The notes beneath the pieces were generated by a model. That model made no database searches, was not told the origin of the DNA, and saw only the letters and a list, made by a program, of their open reading frames with translations. A DNA stretch of 37,440 nucleotides. It comes from Pseudomonadota bacterium (GTDB taxonomy: Bacteria > Tectomicrobia > Entotheonellia > Entotheonellales > Entotheonellaceae). The position numbers and the translations under genes are program-made. Below are positions 16,791 through 25,330 of this stretch, one piece after another. Each line of letters starts with the position of its first letter. Within the stretch, counting starts at the first letter, position 1. Where the stretch lies: the NCBI GenBank assembly GCA_005777235.1, contig SXND01000256.1, positions 1 to 37,440 of the forward strand, read 5' to 3'.

Positions 16791-18692
16791 ATGGACCAGA
16801 ACATGGCCGACATCCAGCACCAGCTGGAAATGGTCAATCAGCAGCTCGTCCAGCGGCTAGCCGAGCTGCAGCAGAGGGAAGCGACCCTGGTCGCGCACAT
16901 CACCACGTCTGACACGCAACGGCGCCGCCTGGCCATCCTGGTCACCGTGGCGCAGCGCCTCACCCGTGCTCTGTCCCTCCCCACCGTGCTGCATGGCATC
17001 GCGGACGCCACGGCGGAGATGTTTGGGGGTGAGGCGGCTTTTCGCCTATTGGAGGGCGAGTGGCTGGTGCGCGTGGGGGCAACGCCTAGGGCCCAGGCCG
17101 TGATGGTGCGCGACCGTGTGCGCTTGGGGGAATCGCTCAGTGGGCGGGTGGTGGCCAGCGGTGCGCTCCTGATCTCGACTGATGTGGCCAATGATCCCCG
17201 CATCCTCCCGGAGCATCGCGTTGCGGTGCAACCCGAACGCACCGGCGCCTTGCTGTGTGTCCCGGTCGGGCTGGAGGAGCGGGTGCTGGGCACGCTGCAT
17301 GTCTACCACAAGCGCGGCTATGTCTTTACGCCAGATGAGCTCGAACTGGCCACGAGTCTGGCGCAACAGGCCGCCATCGCCATCGAGAACGCCCGTTCAT
17401 ACCAGATGTTGCAGGTCCACAGTAGCAATCTGGCCGAGAGCCATGCCGCGCTGCGCAGGGAGATCGCGGAGCGCCGGCAGGCCGAGGCGGCTCTGTGGGA
17501 ACGGGAAGCACGCTTGCGGGCTATTGTCGAGACCGCCGTGGAAGGCATCATAACGATTGATGCGGCGGGCATCATTGAGACTTACAACCCGGCGGCGGAG
17601 CATCTCTTTGGCTACCCGGCGGCGGCGGTGGTGGGCCAGAACGTCAAGATGCTCATGCCGGCGCCCTACCATGACGAGCACGACGCCTATATCGGTCGCT
17701 ATCTGCAGACGGGAGTGCGCCAGATTATCGGCATAGGGCGGGAGGTGGTGGGGCGACGCAAAGACGGCAGCACGTTTCCGATGGCCCTGGCCGTGAGCGA
17801 GATGCGGCTGGGGGAGCGCCGCATGTTCACCGGCATGGTGAGCGACATCACCGCCCGCACGCAGGCCGAAGCGGCGCTACGCCAGGCCCGTGACGCGCTG
17901 GAACAGCGCGTGCAGGAGCGTACCGCAGCGCTCGCCGACGCCAACGAGGAGGTGAAGCACTTTGTCTACATTGTCTCGCATGACCTGCGCGCCCCCCTGG
18001 TCAACCTACAAGGTTTTGCCGAGGAACTGCGCCTGTCGCATGAGGTGCTGGGCAGTGCCCTGCGCGACGCGTTACCGCACCTCGTTCCCCAGCAGGCCAC
18101 CGAGGTGCAGCGCGTGCTGACGCAGGACATCCCCGAAGCCCTCGACTTCATCCACGCCTCGGTCACGCGCATGGACACGCTGATCCAGGCTGTCCTACAG
18201 CTGTCCCGTGTCGGACACCGGGCGTTTGTGCTCGAGGATGTTGACATGGCCACCGTCGTGCAGGACACCCTCCAGAGCCTGGCGCACCAACTGGCGCAAC
18301 GCCAGGTCCAGGTGACGGTGGGGGCCTTGCCCCACGTGCATGCCGACGCCATCGCCATGGCCCAGGTGCTGGGCAATCTCCTGAGCAATGCGGTGCACTA
18401 TCTGGAGCCCGGACGCCCTGGGGAGATCGCCATCACCGGGGAACGCCAGGACCACGTCACCGTCTTTACCGTGCGCGACAATGGGCGGGGCATTGCTCAG
18501 GATGACCTGCCGGCCGTCTTCGAGCCCTTCCGCCGGGTGGGAAGACAGGACGTGCCCGGGGAGGGCATGGGATTAGCCTACGTGCGCACCCTGGTGCGGC
18601 GCCACGGGGGGGAGATCACCTGCGAGTCCACCCTGGGGGTCGGCAGCACGTTTAGGTTTACGATTGCGCATCAGCTGCCTGAGGGAGGATGA
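16791..18692 (+). CDS. GAF-PAS sensor histidine kinase with a FixL-like haem-binding PAS domain
   Basis: The 633-residue protein has a short N-terminal coiled coil (MDQNMADIQHQLEMVNQQLV), a GAF domain (about 55-203), a PAS domain (about 237-360), a coiled linker, a His-phosphorylation domain with His397 in VSHDLRAPL, and an HATPase (N-box NLLSNAVHYL, G1 DNGRGI, G2 GEGMGLAYV). The PAS core is strikingly FixL-like: GQNVKMLMPAPYHDEHDAYI, then QIIGIGREVVG and RRKDGSTFPM. His297 matches the haem-ligating His200 of Bradyrhizobium FixL, and Arg317, exactly 20 residues later, matches the distal Arg220. It should therefore be a soluble haem-based O2 sensor; no membrane helix is seen. The ATG at 16791 has AGGAG nine bases upstream. 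Its end overlaps the next gene by four bases. Confidence 0.93.
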   Translation: MDQNMADIQHQLEMVNQQLVQRLAELQQREATLVAHITTSDTQRRRLAILVTVAQRLTRALSLPTVLHGIADATAEMFGGEAAFRLLEGEWLVRVGATPRAQAVMVRDRVRLGESLSGRVVASGALLISTDVANDPRILPEHRVAVQPERTGALLCVPVGLEERVLGTLHVYHKRGYVFTPDELELATSLAQQAAIAIENARSYQMLQVHSSNLAESHAALRREIAERRQAEAALWEREARLRAIVETAVEGIITIDAAGIIETYNPAAEHLFGYPAAAVVGQNVKMLMPAPYHDEHDAYIGRYLQTGVRQIIGIGREVVGRRKDGSTFPMALAVSEMRLGERRMFTGMVSDITARTQAEAALRQARDALEQRVQERTAALADANEEVKHFVYIVSHDLRAPLVNLQGFAEELRLSHEVLGSALRDALPHLVPQQATEVQRVLTQDIPEALDFIHASVTRMDTLIQAVLQLSRVGHRAFVLEDVDMATVVQDTLQSLAHQLAQRQVQVTVGALPHVHADAIAMAQVLGNLLSNAVHYLEPGRPGEIAITGERQDHVTVFTVRDNGRGIAQDDLPAVFEPFRRVGRQDVPGEGMGLAYVRTLVRRHGGEITCESTLGVGSTFRFTIAHQLPEGG

Positions 18693-19879
18693 ACGCCATG
18701 GCTGCAGAGACCCCCAGTCACATCCTGATCATTGATGATGACGTGGCCCAGGCGCGTCTCGTGCAACGGATGCTGACCCGGGCTGGGTACGTGGTCGATC
18801 TCGCCCACGACGGTGACGCGGGCCTGGCCCGCTGTGCCACGGAGTCCTATGATGTGTTGCTCGTCGATCATCAGATGCCTGGGAAAGGCGGCCTAGAGGT
18901 CTTGCGCACCCTGGTGGCCCAGGGCACCTACCCCCCCACCGTCATGCTCACGGGCCACGGGGATGAAGACGTGGCCGTGGAGGCGATGAAGTTAGGCGCC
19001 GGTGATTATATCGTCAAAGACGTCGAGGGACGCTACCTGGCGTTGCTCCCTGCTGTGCTCGAACGTGTGCTGCAGCAGCAACGCCTCATCGACGCCAAGC
19101 AACGGGCCGAGGACGCGTTACACGAGACGCTCGAGACACTCGAAAGACGCGTGCAGGAGCGTACGGCCGAACTGCAACGGGCCGACCGCCTCGCCCTAGT
19201 CGGCCAGCTCGCCTCGGGACTGGCGCATGAAATTGGCACGCCACTCAACATCATCGGGGGCAACGCCGAACTGCTGCGCATGCAATTACAGGCCCAGCAG
19301 GTGCCCACGACCGAATTGGATGCCATCATCGAGCATGTAGACCGGATCACGGGCCTTGTCGAGCAACTGCTCACCTTTGCGCGGGCTCGACCCCAGGGTA
19401 TGGTATCCCTCAGCCTGTACGACTGTACCACCAATGTCCTCCGTTTGTTGGAGGCACGCTGGCAACGGGAAGGAATTACCGTCGTGCTAGCCCTTCCCCC
19501 TGCACTGCCTCCGGTGTGGGGTGCGCCTGAGCAAATCGAGCAAGTGTTGCTCAATGTCCTGGTCAATGCCTGGCATGCCATGCCCCAGGGGGGCAGCATG
19601 ACGATCACTGCCACGCCCATGGATGACACCTGGGTCCGTCTAACGTGCTGCGACAGCGGCAGTGGCATTGCCCCGGAAGACCTCGGGCGTATCTTTGAGC
19701 CGTTCTACAGCACCAAAGGCGAACGCGGGACGGGGCTCGGCCTGGCTATTTGCCGGCAGATCATCGACAACCACAAGGGCACGATACGTGTGGATAGTAC
19801 ACTGGGGGAGGGCACCACGGTGACTATCGATCTCCGGCGCGCTGATACCCTGAAACGCGGGCCCGTCCCTCAGCGCTGA
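18689..19879 (+). CDS. Hybrid receiver-histidine kinase (REC domain first)
   Basis: The 396-residue protein begins with a receiver domain (Asp16-Asp18 cluster in ILIIDDDVAQ, phospho-acceptor Asp60 in LLVDHQMPG, Lys110 in YIVKDVEG). A coiled linker follows, then a His-kinase core with His180 in LAHEIGTPLNII, N-box around Asn293, G1 DSGSGIAPED, and G2 GTGLGLAIC. A REC domain at the front suggests that phosphorylation by another kinase controls this kinase's activity. Its ATG lies inside the stop region of the haem-PAS kinase (ATGA overlap) with GGGAGG upstream, so the two are translationally coupled and probably act in one relay. The stop codon lies in a small hairpin (CAGCGC / GCGCTG, 19871-19887). 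There is no DNA-binding output domain. Confidence 0.93.
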   Translation: MNAMAAETPSHILIIDDDVAQARLVQRMLTRAGYVVDLAHDGDAGLARCATESYDVLLVDHQMPGKGGLEVLRTLVAQGTYPPTVMLTGHGDEDVAVEAMKLGAGDYIVKDVEGRYLALLPAVLERVLQQQRLIDAKQRAEDALHETLETLERRVQERTAELQRADRLALVGQLASGLAHEIGTPLNIIGGNAELLRMQLQAQQVPTTELDAIIEHVDRITGLVEQLLTFARARPQGMVSLSLYDCTTNVLRLLEARWQREGITVVLALPPALPPVWGAPEQIEQVLLNVLVNAWHAMPQGGSMTITATPMDDTWVRLTCCDSGSGIAPEDLGRIFEPFYSTKGERGTGLGLAICRQIIDNHKGTIRVDSTLGEGTTVTIDLRRADTLKRGPVPQR

Positions 19880-20012
19880 GGGCGCTGGTGCCCCTGGCAT
19901 GCTCTTGGCCTCTTCCACCGCTGCGGCCTGTCCGTCATACGCGCCGGATAGCTTCAAGACTTCCTGGCCACCCAGGAGTCTTCCCTAGGCAGATTGGCGT
20001 GGTGTACGAGAT

Positions 20013-20690
20013 TTAAGACCGAGGAACACTGGGTGGCGTGCCCCCCGGCAGGAGCGCCGACCTGGCAACCAGCGGGTCATGCTGCGAGACCTTGGCCGCC
20101 GGCGCTGGAAACGCCCGCTCCCAACGACGCCGGACGCCTTTGATCATCGAAGGATAGACGATCCACTGCAGCATTGGCGTAATCAATGCCATGTAGACTG
20201 GCGTAAACCAGTTGAGTCTTTTGACATAGACGGCGAGTTATAGCGCGTATCCGTTCTCGGTTTTTTCTGAAGCCATCATCCAGAAACAATGGACGGTCCG
20301 GTTGACGATTTCGGCGAGCCACTCATGCTCGAAGCGGTACAACACGCGGCTGATGCCTAGCGCTGTGCCGGGTTTGACGCGCGACCGCCTCCAGTCTTCT
20401 GCGCTCAAGTGGGCAAGATAGGTGACGGATGCGGCCAGCGCAGATGCGTCATCCCAATGCAGGATGCGACCGATCCAGCCGCGCAACCCGAAGAGTGCTT
20501 GAGTGACGGCGCCGACGTCCATCTCCCCTGCGCCGCCAAATCCCGTCATGTCGCTGATGTCCTGGAGCGTCATCCCCTCGTGCCCTCCCGGCAAATCTAC
20601 GCGATAGAGCGTGCGCAGCGGAACGCCGGTCAAAAAGCTGTGCACGCGCAATGGCAGGCGCGCCAATGCGTCCTTGCTGATCTTATCCAT
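20013..20690 (-). pseudogene. DUF2867-family gene interrupted by an in-frame TAA
   Basis: The first 150 codons (start at 20690, MDKISKDALARLPLRVHSFL) resemble the DUF2867 family, with FLTGVPLRTLYRVDLPGG near the front and GISRVLYRFEHEWLAEI, then TVHCFWMMASEKTENGYAL at the end. A TAA at 20240-20238 stops it, but the same frame goes on with LAVYVKRLNWFTPVYMALI and IVYPSMIKGVRRRWERAFP, the normal family C-terminus, to a TAA at 20015-20013. The stop falls where remembered homologues have an aromatic residue, consistent with a Tyr codon turned into TAA. AGGGCACAT precedes the start. It is probably a recent pseudogene. Confidence 0.72.
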
Positions 20691-20958
20691 ATGTGCCCTC
20701 CCAGGGTCATACCGTTATCCCGCGTCGCTCCGCCAGGCCGCAGCTTGCGCTGCGGGGAGTGACGCGGGCAAGATCACGTCATCGAGTGGGCGACACAGGC
20801 GCAAGGACGCGGGAGGACCGTTCCCGAAGCAGACACTGACGCCAGCGTGTCGCCTTCCTGTACGGGAGCGTTGCGGCGCGGCCGTGCGGCAGCACTGCGC
20901 ATGTTGCACATGTCCACGCGATGCGCACCCCTGCCCGCGCGGTCTCCTCTTGCACGGG

Positions 20959-21378
20959 CTATCTCGGCGTGGCAGCATGTCGGCCTGTGTAGCGCGCCAC
21001 GAGCAGCGGCATCACGGCAAACACGACGAGGCTGACGGCGTACGCCGTGGCCGCAACCGGGTCGCGATGGGCCATGGACTTGCGGATCGTGAGCCCTTGC
21101 AGCCAGAGTACCACCGTGAACTCCAGGCCGAGCAGCAGGCCAAGCGCCAGGCAACCGACCATGAGCCAGGCCGCTACACTGGGAGGCACGGCACTGCGCC
21201 GCACCACCCAACGCGCTGCGACATAGACCACGCCCAACATGATGGGCATCTCCAGCAACTCGGCTACACGTGTCCCCACATGCGGCATGACCCACAGAAA
21301 GCGTATGGACCCCAGCACGAAGCCAGCTCCAAATACCAGGGCAAAGTAACACGTGCCAGCTTTGACAATGGGTATCAT
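20959..21378 (-). CDS. Small integral membrane protein, function unknown
   Basis: The 139-residue protein has four predicted membrane helices: AGTCYFALVFGAGFVLGSI (about 7-25), VAELLEMPIMLGVVYVAARW (about 36-55), VAAWLMVGCLALGLLLGLE (about 64-82) and AYAVSLVVFAVMPLLVARY (about 112-130). I do not recognise a named family. The ATG at 21378 has GGAGG eight bases upstream, while a longer frame upstream has no support. It lies between the DUF2867 pseudogene and the cation ATPase, on the opposite strand to the ATPase. Confidence 0.8.
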   Translation of the reverse strand: MIPIVKAGTCYFALVFGAGFVLGSIRFLWVMPHVGTRVAELLEMPIMLGVVYVAARWVVRRSAVPPSVAAWLMVGCLALGLLLGLEFTVVLWLQGLTIRKSMAHRDPVAATAYAVSLVVFAVMPLLVARYTGRHAATPR

Positions 21379-21962
21379 CGGTGACGCCTCCATGCCGTCC
21401 GGGGGTTGCTGGAGTCGCGCAGGCGTTGGTATCGCCCTGATTCGCCTGTGACACAGAGCTTCTAGCAATTCCTGTGCCAGGATCGTCGCATGGCCGGTAG
21501 AGGCTCTACACGTCGTCATGGCGGCGGACAGGTGGCTGGGAGCAGACGACAACATGTCATCTTACAGGACAACCTGTTCCCTCACACGGACGGCTCTGAG
21601 CTTGCGCGAGCCAACACCTCAGTCAGGCGCATTGTGCACACGTCCACGCCATGAGCCCCCTGCGCGGGCCATGCCCGCGTGCTCTCCGCTGACGCCACAG
21701 CGAGCGCGATGGCCAACATGAGCCTGGCTGCCAACACGGTGTTCCGGCGGAGATTGACGCCGCCTGTGCGCGACTGGCATGATCCTTGCCTCGTGCCTCA
21801 ACCGAGCGCATGTGCGACGTCTCCTGGGGGCGCCACGCGCCAGCGTGGCTTCGGGAGCCGGGCTGGAGCCCGGCGATCCCAGGGGGCAGCACCTGGCACA
21901 ACAGCGCGGTGAAGGCACGAGTGCTGTAGGAGAGGTCCGCACGCACTATAGAGGAGGTGTAC
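21379..21962. other. Roughly 580-nt gap with dispersed repeats upstream of the ATPase
   Basis: No gene was seen. The gap holds a REP-related stretch (about 21655-21730, similar to the 10.15-10.27 kb region) and copy 2 of repeat A (21856-21922). A short TATAGA motif at 21947-21952 could be a -10 box for the ATPase operon. Confidence 0.5.
21856..21922. repeat. Dispersed repeat A, copy 2
   Basis: The palindrome core CCGGGCT-GG-AGCCCGG is followed by CGATCCCAGG and the tail CAGCACCTGGCACAACAG, then GGTGAAGGCACGAG. It is nearly identical to 9386-9450, although here the outer arms of the palindrome are degraded. Confidence 0.75.
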
Positions 21963-22001
21963 ATGCAGGCTGGCATGATGTTGTGGGCTCTTGATGAGTG
22001 A
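21963..22001 (+). CDS. Putative 12-residue leader peptide before the P-type ATPase
   Basis: The strong ribosome site GAGGAGGT (21951-21958) precedes an ATG at 21963 that encodes only MQAGMMLWALDE before TGA. The ATPase ATG at 21994 overlaps the last codons in a different frame and has no good ribosome site of its own. Ribosomes could therefore load on the leader and re-initiate on the ATPase. The alternative is that the strong site is simply too far upstream and the true ATPase start lies elsewhere. Confidence 0.45.
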   Translation: MQAGMMLWALDE

Positions 22002-24813
22002 TATGGCCATGCGTCCCATAGAAACGGTGCCACGCGCTGAGGTCTATACCGTGCTGGAGACGCAGCCCCTGGGGCTGACCCAGACTGACGCGGTGGCGCG
22101 TCTGGCACGGCACGGGCGTAATACTATCACCCAGCTCGCCACCAGCTCGCTGTGGCGCAAGGGCGCCGCCAATTTTACCCATCTCATGGCCCTGCTTCTG
22201 TGGGTCGGTGGACTCCTGGGCTTTCTGGCGCAGCTCCCCGAGTTAGGCCTTGCCATTTGGATGGTCAACCTGATTAACGGCGCCTTCAGCTTCTGGCAGG
22301 AATATAAAGCCGAACAAGCTACCGCAGCGCTGCAACGGCTGCTCCCGGTGTATGCCCGTGTGGTACGTGAGGGCGCCGAGCAGCGTCTGTTGGCTGAGGA
22401 GTTGGTGCCGGGGGATGTGCTGCTGCTGGCCGAGGGCGACCACATCTCAGCAGACTGCCGTCTGGTGGCGGAAGCGGAGTTGCGCGTCGATCAGTCGGCC
22501 CTCACCGGCGAATCGCATGCGGTGCGCAAAACCGCCGAGGCGTTACGGCACAGCAGCGCAACCCGAGCCGAGCTGGCCAATCTGGTGTTTGCCGGCACCA
22601 GTGTGGCCTCCGGCACGGCGACAGCGGTGGTGTTCGCGACCGGGATGCAGAGCGAATTCGGCAAGATCGCCCATCTCACCCAGGCCGTTGGCAGTGACCT
22701 CAGTCCACTGCAGAAAGAGATGGCCCATGCCACCAAGATACTGACCATGATTGCCCTAGCCGTCGGGCTGGTGTTTTTCCTCCTCGCCGTGACCTTCGCC
22801 GGGGTCAGCCTGGCAGAGAGTGCCATTTTTGCTCTGGGCATGATCGTGGCCTTTGTGCCCGAGGGCCTGCTCCCAACCGTCACCCTGGCGCTCGCCATGG
22901 GGACGCAGCGTATGGCCCGGCGGCAGGCGCTGATCAAGCGGCTCTCCGCCGTCGAAACCCTGGGGTGTACCACGGCCATATGTACAGATAAGACCGGCAC
23001 CCTGACCCAAAATGCCATGACCGTGCGCGAACTGTGGCTGGCGGGCCGCTGGCTCACGGTGACCGGGGTCGGCTATGCGCCGGAGGGCCAGATTGTGGCG
23101 CAGGAGACGCCCCTGCCTACGCCTGTCGGGGGTGATCTCCGGCAGCTGCTGCTGGCGGCGGGCCTGTGTAACGACGCCCGCGTTGTGCCGCCCACTCCTG
23201 ACGCGCCGGCCTGGACCGTCTTAGGCGATCCCACGGAAGCGGCCTTGCGCGTCGTCGCCAGCAAAGCCGGGCTGGATCTGGACGCCGAGGTGCAGGCAAC
23301 GCCGCGTCGGCGTGCACTGCCCTTTGACGCACGGCGCAAACGCATGAGCACGATCCATCAGGCCCCTGGAGCGCCGCCAGAGGCTGCCCGCCTGGTCTAT
23401 GTCAAAGGCGCGCCCCGGGAAATCCTACAGTTATGCTGTGGTGTGCAGCGCGATGGCCAGGAGGAGCCACTTAATCAGGCCCTCGTGCAGCAGATTATGG
23501 CCGCCAATGACGATGCAGCCCGCCGCGGGCTGCGCGTCCTGGCCGTGGCCCAACGGGTGCTGGCCGAGGCACCGCCCAGTTGGACCGCCGACGCTGTCGA
23601 GTGTGAGCTGACCTTCCTGGGGTTATGCGCCATGATGGACCCGCCACGGCCAGAAGTGGCAGCGGCTGTGGCCACCTGCCATCAAGCGGGGATTCGCATC
23701 ATCATGATGACCGGGGACTATGGCCTGACCGCGGAAAGTATTGCCCGGCGCATTGGCATTATCCGTGGCTCACAACTACGCCTGCTCACCGGCGCCGAAC
23801 TGACCAGTATGGATGACGCCACCCTACAAGCCGCCTTGCAGGGAGAGGTGATTTTTGCGCGCGTCGCCCCAGAACAAAAGCTCCAGGTGGTCACCGCGCT
23901 GCAGGCCCTGGGGCACGTCGTGGCCGTCACCGGGGACGGGGTCAACGATGCCCCGGCCCTCAAGAAGGCCGATATTGGCATCGCCATGGGGCTGTCGGGT
24001 ACCGATGTGGCCAAAGAGGCGGCGGATATGGTCCTGGCCGATGATAACTTTGCCTCGATTGTTGCTGCCGTCGAGGAAGGCCGCGCCGTCTATGCCAATA
24101 TCCTCAAGTTTGTGCGTTATATCCTGACCAGCAACACGCCTGAGGCGGTGCCTTTTGTGTGCTTTGCGCTAAGTGGCGGGCGCATCCCGCTGGCGCTGAC
24201 CGTGATGCAAATCCTGGCCATTGACCTGGGCACTGATATGGTGCCAGCACTGGCTTTAGGTGTGGAACCGCCAGAGCCTGGGATCATGGACCAGCCGCCA
24301 CGGCGTTTGACCGAGCATATCATGACCCGCTCCCTGCTGCTGCGGGCCTACGCCTGGCTGGGCCTCCTCCAGAGCGTGGTGGCGATGGCCGCCTTTTATG
24401 GCCTGTATTGGACACAAGGCTATTGGGGCCAATGGTTCTATCTGCCCGCCAGTGGCGCCGTGTATCGCATGGCGACATCCATGACGCTGGCCGCGGTGGT
24501 GGCGACACAAATCGGCAACCTGTTTGCGCAGCGCACCGACTCTGCCTCGGTGCGTTCGCTCAGTCTCTGGAGTAATCCGTGGCTCTGGGTGGGGGTGGCG
24601 ACCGAGATTGGTCTCCTGGGGTTGCTGCTCTATATCCCGTGGCTGCAGCGCCTGTTTGCTACGGCGCCCTTGTCGCCGGGGTATTGGCTCGTGCTGTTGC
24701 TCTTGACCCCCGTTTTACTGGTGGCGGATGAAGGCCGTAAAACCCTCATGCGCCGGCGTCTGCGGCGGCAGCAGCGGCGCGGAGCGCACGACCTGAGAGC
24801 CACGGAGGCGTGA
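21994..24813 (+). CDS. P-type cation ATPase, Na+,K+-ATPase-like (type IIC features)
   Basis: The 939-residue integral membrane pump has the actuator TGES loop (ALTGES), phosphorylation site DKTGTLTQ with Asp332, MMTGD, and the hinge TGDGVNDAPALKKADIGIAMG. Helix M4 reads FVPEGLLPTVTLAL, helix M5 TSNTPEAVPF (Glu717) and helix M6 AIDLGTDMVPALALG (Asp744, Asp748). These match the cation-binding residues of animal Na+,K+-ATPase more closely than those of Ca2+ pumps (PEGL-P). Bacterial members probably move monovalent cations, but selectivity cannot be read with certainty. The N-terminal cation_ATPase domain starts near residue 20. It lies alone on the plus strand after a leader peptide, and a GAGAGCC/GGCTCTC hairpin straddles its stop codon. 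Confidence 0.93.
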   Translation: MSDMAMRPIETVPRAEVYTVLETQPLGLTQTDAVARLARHGRNTITQLATSSLWRKGAANFTHLMALLLWVGGLLGFLAQLPELGLAIWMVNLINGAFSFWQEYKAEQATAALQRLLPVYARVVREGAEQRLLAEELVPGDVLLLAEGDHISADCRLVAEAELRVDQSALTGESHAVRKTAEALRHSSATRAELANLVFAGTSVASGTATAVVFATGMQSEFGKIAHLTQAVGSDLSPLQKEMAHATKILTMIALAVGLVFFLLAVTFAGVSLAESAIFALGMIVAFVPEGLLPTVTLALAMGTQRMARRQALIKRLSAVETLGCTTAICTDKTGTLTQNAMTVRELWLAGRWLTVTGVGYAPEGQIVAQETPLPTPVGGDLRQLLLAAGLCNDARVVPPTPDAPAWTVLGDPTEAALRVVASKAGLDLDAEVQATPRRRALPFDARRKRMSTIHQAPGAPPEAARLVYVKGAPREILQLCCGVQRDGQEEPLNQALVQQIMAANDDAARRGLRVLAVAQRVLAEAPPSWTADAVECELTFLGLCAMMDPPRPEVAAAVATCHQAGIRIIMMTGDYGLTAESIARRIGIIRGSQLRLLTGAELTSMDDATLQAALQGEVIFARVAPEQKLQVVTALQALGHVVAVTGDGVNDAPALKKADIGIAMGLSGTDVAKEAADMVLADDNFASIVAAVEEGRAVYANILKFVRYILTSNTPEAVPFVCFALSGGRIPLALTVMQILAIDLGTDMVPALALGVEPPEPGIMDQPPRRLTEHIMTRSLLLRAYAWLGLLQSVVAMAAFYGLYWTQGYWGQWFYLPASGAVYRMATSMTLAAVVATQIGNLFAQRTDSASVRSLSLWSNPWLWVGVATEIGLLGLLLYIPWLQRLFATAPLSPGYWLVLLLLTPVLLVADEGRKTLMRRRLRRQQRRGAHDLRATEA

Positions 24814-24865
24814 TGGCTCTCCTCGCTGTGGCGTGTTATGCTTCTCCGCAACCTGAGGAGATTCT

Positions 24866-25300
24866 ATGGTCAACTGGCATGACTTAGCGACAACATCGCA
24901 TTACCAAACTGCTGTTGCCGTGCAGCACAGCTTGGCCGCTGGAGATACGGAGCAGGCAGGCATCGGTATAGAGGAACTGGTAGAGGCCTTGGCTCGTGCA
25001 GACCGTCGTGCGCTGGAAAGTTATCTCATGCGTCTCATGCAGCACATCATCAAGTGGCGCGTGCAGCCTGAGCGTCGTTCTCCCAGTTGGGCCGCCACCA
25101 TCCGCACGGCCCGCCGCCAGATTGCTCGTCTCCAACGCGACACCCCTAGCTTAAATCGCCGGGTCATAGAACGCATGTGGGATGAGGTGCTGCTGGATGC
25201 CTGCGATGAGGCGGAAAGTGAACTGAACCGCCGTATTCCTCCTCTCTCCCTGAGTTGGGAGGAGGTGTTTGAGACCGCGTACGCTGTGCAAAACGACTGA
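24866..25300 (+). CDS. DUF29-family protein
   Basis: The 144-residue protein has the DUF29 pattern: an N-terminal WHDLATTSHYQTAV, a central LMRLMQHIIKWRVQPERRS that is the most conserved part of the family (xLLxHLLKWxxQP), and a C-terminal helical part with acidic and basic repeats. The family is common in cyanobacteria, proteobacteria and uncultured lineages and has no proven function. GAGGAG lies five bases before the ATG. It follows the ATPase by 52 bases on the same strand and may be co-transcribed. Confidence 0.88.
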   Translation: MVNWHDLATTSHYQTAVAVQHSLAAGDTEQAGIGIEELVEALARADRRALESYLMRLMQHIIKWRVQPERRSPSWAATIRTARRQIARLQRDTPSLNRRVIERMWDEVLLDACDEAESELNRRIPPLSLSWEEVFETAYAVQND

Positions 25301-25330
25301 CCGTGTCCCGCGATGCAGCAGGACGTTTGA

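Noticed and set aside
20774-21454. 226-residue minus-strand frame overlapping the small membrane protein
   Set aside because: Its Gly/His/Arg-rich composition and lack of motifs mark it as a shifted reading of the membrane-protein gene, which has four clean helices and a ribosome site.
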